Shown here: positions 62,201 through 64,000 of the stretch, in pieces
Layout: each line of letters begins with the position of its first letter
Position numbering within the stretch: the first letter of the stretch is position 1
Assembly: GCA_907163375.1 (NCBI GenBank)
Contig: CAJQUW010013668.1
Location: 5,001 to 69,000 of the forward strand
Source: Prostheceraeus crozeri
Taxonomy: Eukaryota; Platyhelminthes; Polycladida; Euryleptidae
Direction: 5' to 3'
DNA length: 64,000 nucleotides
Notes under the pieces: model-generated
Told to the model about the DNA's origin: nothing
The model's input: only the letters and a program-made list of their open reading frames with translations
Database searches by the model: none
Made by a program: the position numbers and the translations under genes

Positions 62201-64000
62201 CTTATTGATGTCACAGAGCAAAACACTTCGATGGAATGCTGCATAAAATCGATATGTTGCAAAATCGATAAGTGTTGAAAATTTAAGCATGTTAATCAAA
62301 ATAGCGAATGAAGATAGAACAAATGCATTGCTGAATTAGTGAACAGCGAATGACTACATGAATGTTGTTCAGGTGTTCTAAAGCATGAATCATTGCACCA
62401 GAGAAATCAGTCAAGCCACTGAAGTCAGCTGAAGACATTGTATGAGATTGCAGTACATGGCTCGATAGAAAATGTGCCCCTCCATCTCAGAATAGTATGC
62501 GCATGTTCTGCTCCACTGCAGGTAAGATTCTGACTAACATTTGTTGCTTCGAAATTGCATGCATTATGCTATGAAATACTCAAGATGGCTAATAAAAACA
62601 TGTTAGGGACATATTAATAATCAGGATTTACTAAGCAGGTGGGAAGTATTTTGGGATACCGTACATAAATTTACACTTTAGATAATCACGCAGTTTGAAA
62701 CTGCACGGTCAATGTCCATTTATTGAATGATAATTGTGCTTTTTACTTAATCTTTCCTATGTCAAAATACCGCTCATGTTGTCATTAAAAGAGAATCCTC
62801 TCTTACTAGTACAGGGATTATTATTGGAAATTGGTGTTCTACGTGACAGTGCAGGCTAGGTGCTTGGTTAGCGATCTTTCGGTCCAGAAATCGAGCACCG
62901 AAAGTGTCATAGGAAGTCGTCAGAAAGGGCATCCGGACCAAATGGTCACAGCCAGATCAAAGTCTGACTCTGTGTCAACACAGTGGAGCCCCAAGTAAGG
63001 TAGAGTAGACGTTGACCTTACAGGCCACAATTTACTTCAACTAATTAAAAAACAATATATGAATAGTCACTCCGACTAAGAATGTAGCAACATGTATTTC
63101 ATGCAGAAACTCACCGCCCAAATTGGCAGTATGCAAGTTCACGACTTGCACAATCTGCCAATTTAGGCAGCCTAAATAGGTGTAGCACATGTTTTTATCT
63201 AAGTCGAAAATTAAAATCAAGAATTAATCTAATCAAATTGTGATTTAAAAAAATCCAATTAGTTGATTGCTGACATAAGATGATTCCAGTTAATTGATTG
63301 CTGTCGTCCAACTATTTCAATTAGTTTTTGGTGAATCCTGACCTAGGTATAGAATTTTTACTAGAAGATAGGCCAGAATCTTCGAGCTCAGCTAGCAGCG
63401 GCCCAAAGAATTAATAAAAGGCGACTGCGAAATAATCCTAATATTACTAAATGATCTGATTTGATGGCATCCTTTTAAGTATCTAGGAATCCCTAAATTG
63501 AAAATGTAATCCAATAACAGAACCTACGCAGGCCTACATCATTCTTTCAATTTATGAATTTCTTAGCCAACTAAACCTACATCGCTAGACACTGAGAAAG
63601 TTAAGCTACTAGATTATTAATGTCCTGCAAAAGATGGCCATTGACAGAAAACACCTTTTAAACATTAAGCAACCAGAACAAAGTATTTTGTCATCTATGA
63701 TAATTGTGATCTATTATACTAAATTTACTGAAATTGCATGCACCAAGTCAAACGAAAAATATCACTGTCCAGTCAGTTCTTATTTATTATTCAAATTTTT
63801 GTGTGAGCCATGATCCTAAAATTCAAAACGTGCGAGATTTTCGTCAAAAAAAGTCAACCTGTCGAATCTTGCAGCGCTGGACTTCCAAATTTGCTATGAA
63901 ATTAAGGAAACACCCTTACACGGATGATTTATGTCAGCGACTTTTCATTTTCAGATATTTCGAAGAAACAGATGGTTTTATGATGAACTTCTACAATTGG
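59111..64000 (-). repeat. Right arm of the giant inverted repeat (runs off the window)
   Basis: Reverse complement of 49,611-56,168 minus the 1.65-kb segment. The innermost 1.5 kb, including retroposon, hairpin and nested foldback, is almost identical to the left arm. Nothing gene-like is recognised. Confidence 0.92.

Noticed and set aside
1-64000. CRISPR arrays, rRNA or tRNA genes
   Set aside because: No spacer-type repeat array and no cloverleaf or rRNA core was recognised; direct repeats are all long modules.

Overview
The window is animal nuclear DNA. It is AT-rich, has long introns with standard GT-AG splice sites, eroded non-LTR retrotransposons, several hAT transposons and many copies of a TAGGCCTA-type motif. 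It is probably from a marine invertebrate; the phylum cannot be fixed from the sequence alone.

Positions 1 to about 23,450 are a Polinton/Maverick element that runs off the left edge. It looks whole and young: every hallmark gene is present as an open frame (protein-primed DNA polymerase B, chromodomain integrase, packaging ATPase, adenain-type protease, double-jelly-roll major capsid protein, small basic virion-type proteins), and the two terminal inverted repeats are nearly identical over tens of bases. The left part (1-6.3 kb) is accessory: repeat-rich terminus, a 5'-UTR intron with a duplicated structured RNA-like unit, and three short genes. The middle (6.5-10.5 kb) is polB. From 10.7 to 13.7 kb two paralogous structural-type genes run leftward. 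From 13.7 to 15 kb a small rightward island encodes two PC4-like paralogs and a protein with both halves of a TATA-binding-protein fold. From 15 to 22.6 kb the leftward cluster holds the capsid/packaging genes, then a likely DEDDh exonuclease, two zinc-finger proteins and an early-type gene.

The most unusual signal is in the left accessory region. Three consecutive genes each end in a textbook histone-mRNA 3' stem-loop (GG-YYY-U-HHUH-A-RRR-CC followed by ACC/ACCA, then a CAAGA-type downstream element) instead of a poly(A) signal. The other genes of the element use AATAAA. With the TBP-like and PC4-like proteins, this suggests an element that interacts closely with host transcription and with replication-dependent (S-phase) RNA processing.

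From about 23.5 to 44 kb is host DNA. A gene for a membrane-anchored phosphoenolpyruvate-synthase-like protein can be traced through five exons (25,604; 26,599; 36,732; 43,525; 43,724). Its introns carry hAT elements with clear 8-bp target duplications, LINE fragments, foldback repeats and an intronless 247-codon ORF of unknown function.

From 49.6 kb to the right edge lies a very large inverted repeat: a left arm of about 6.6 kb, a 2.9-kb centre and a right arm that leaves the window. The centre contains a 2.6-kb hAT element with perfect 8-bp target duplications, inserted in exon-like sequence. The inner arm edges coincide with the end of a short poly(A)-tailed, hairpin-rich retroposon. The arms also contain a nested 180-bp foldback and differ by a 1.65-kb segment.
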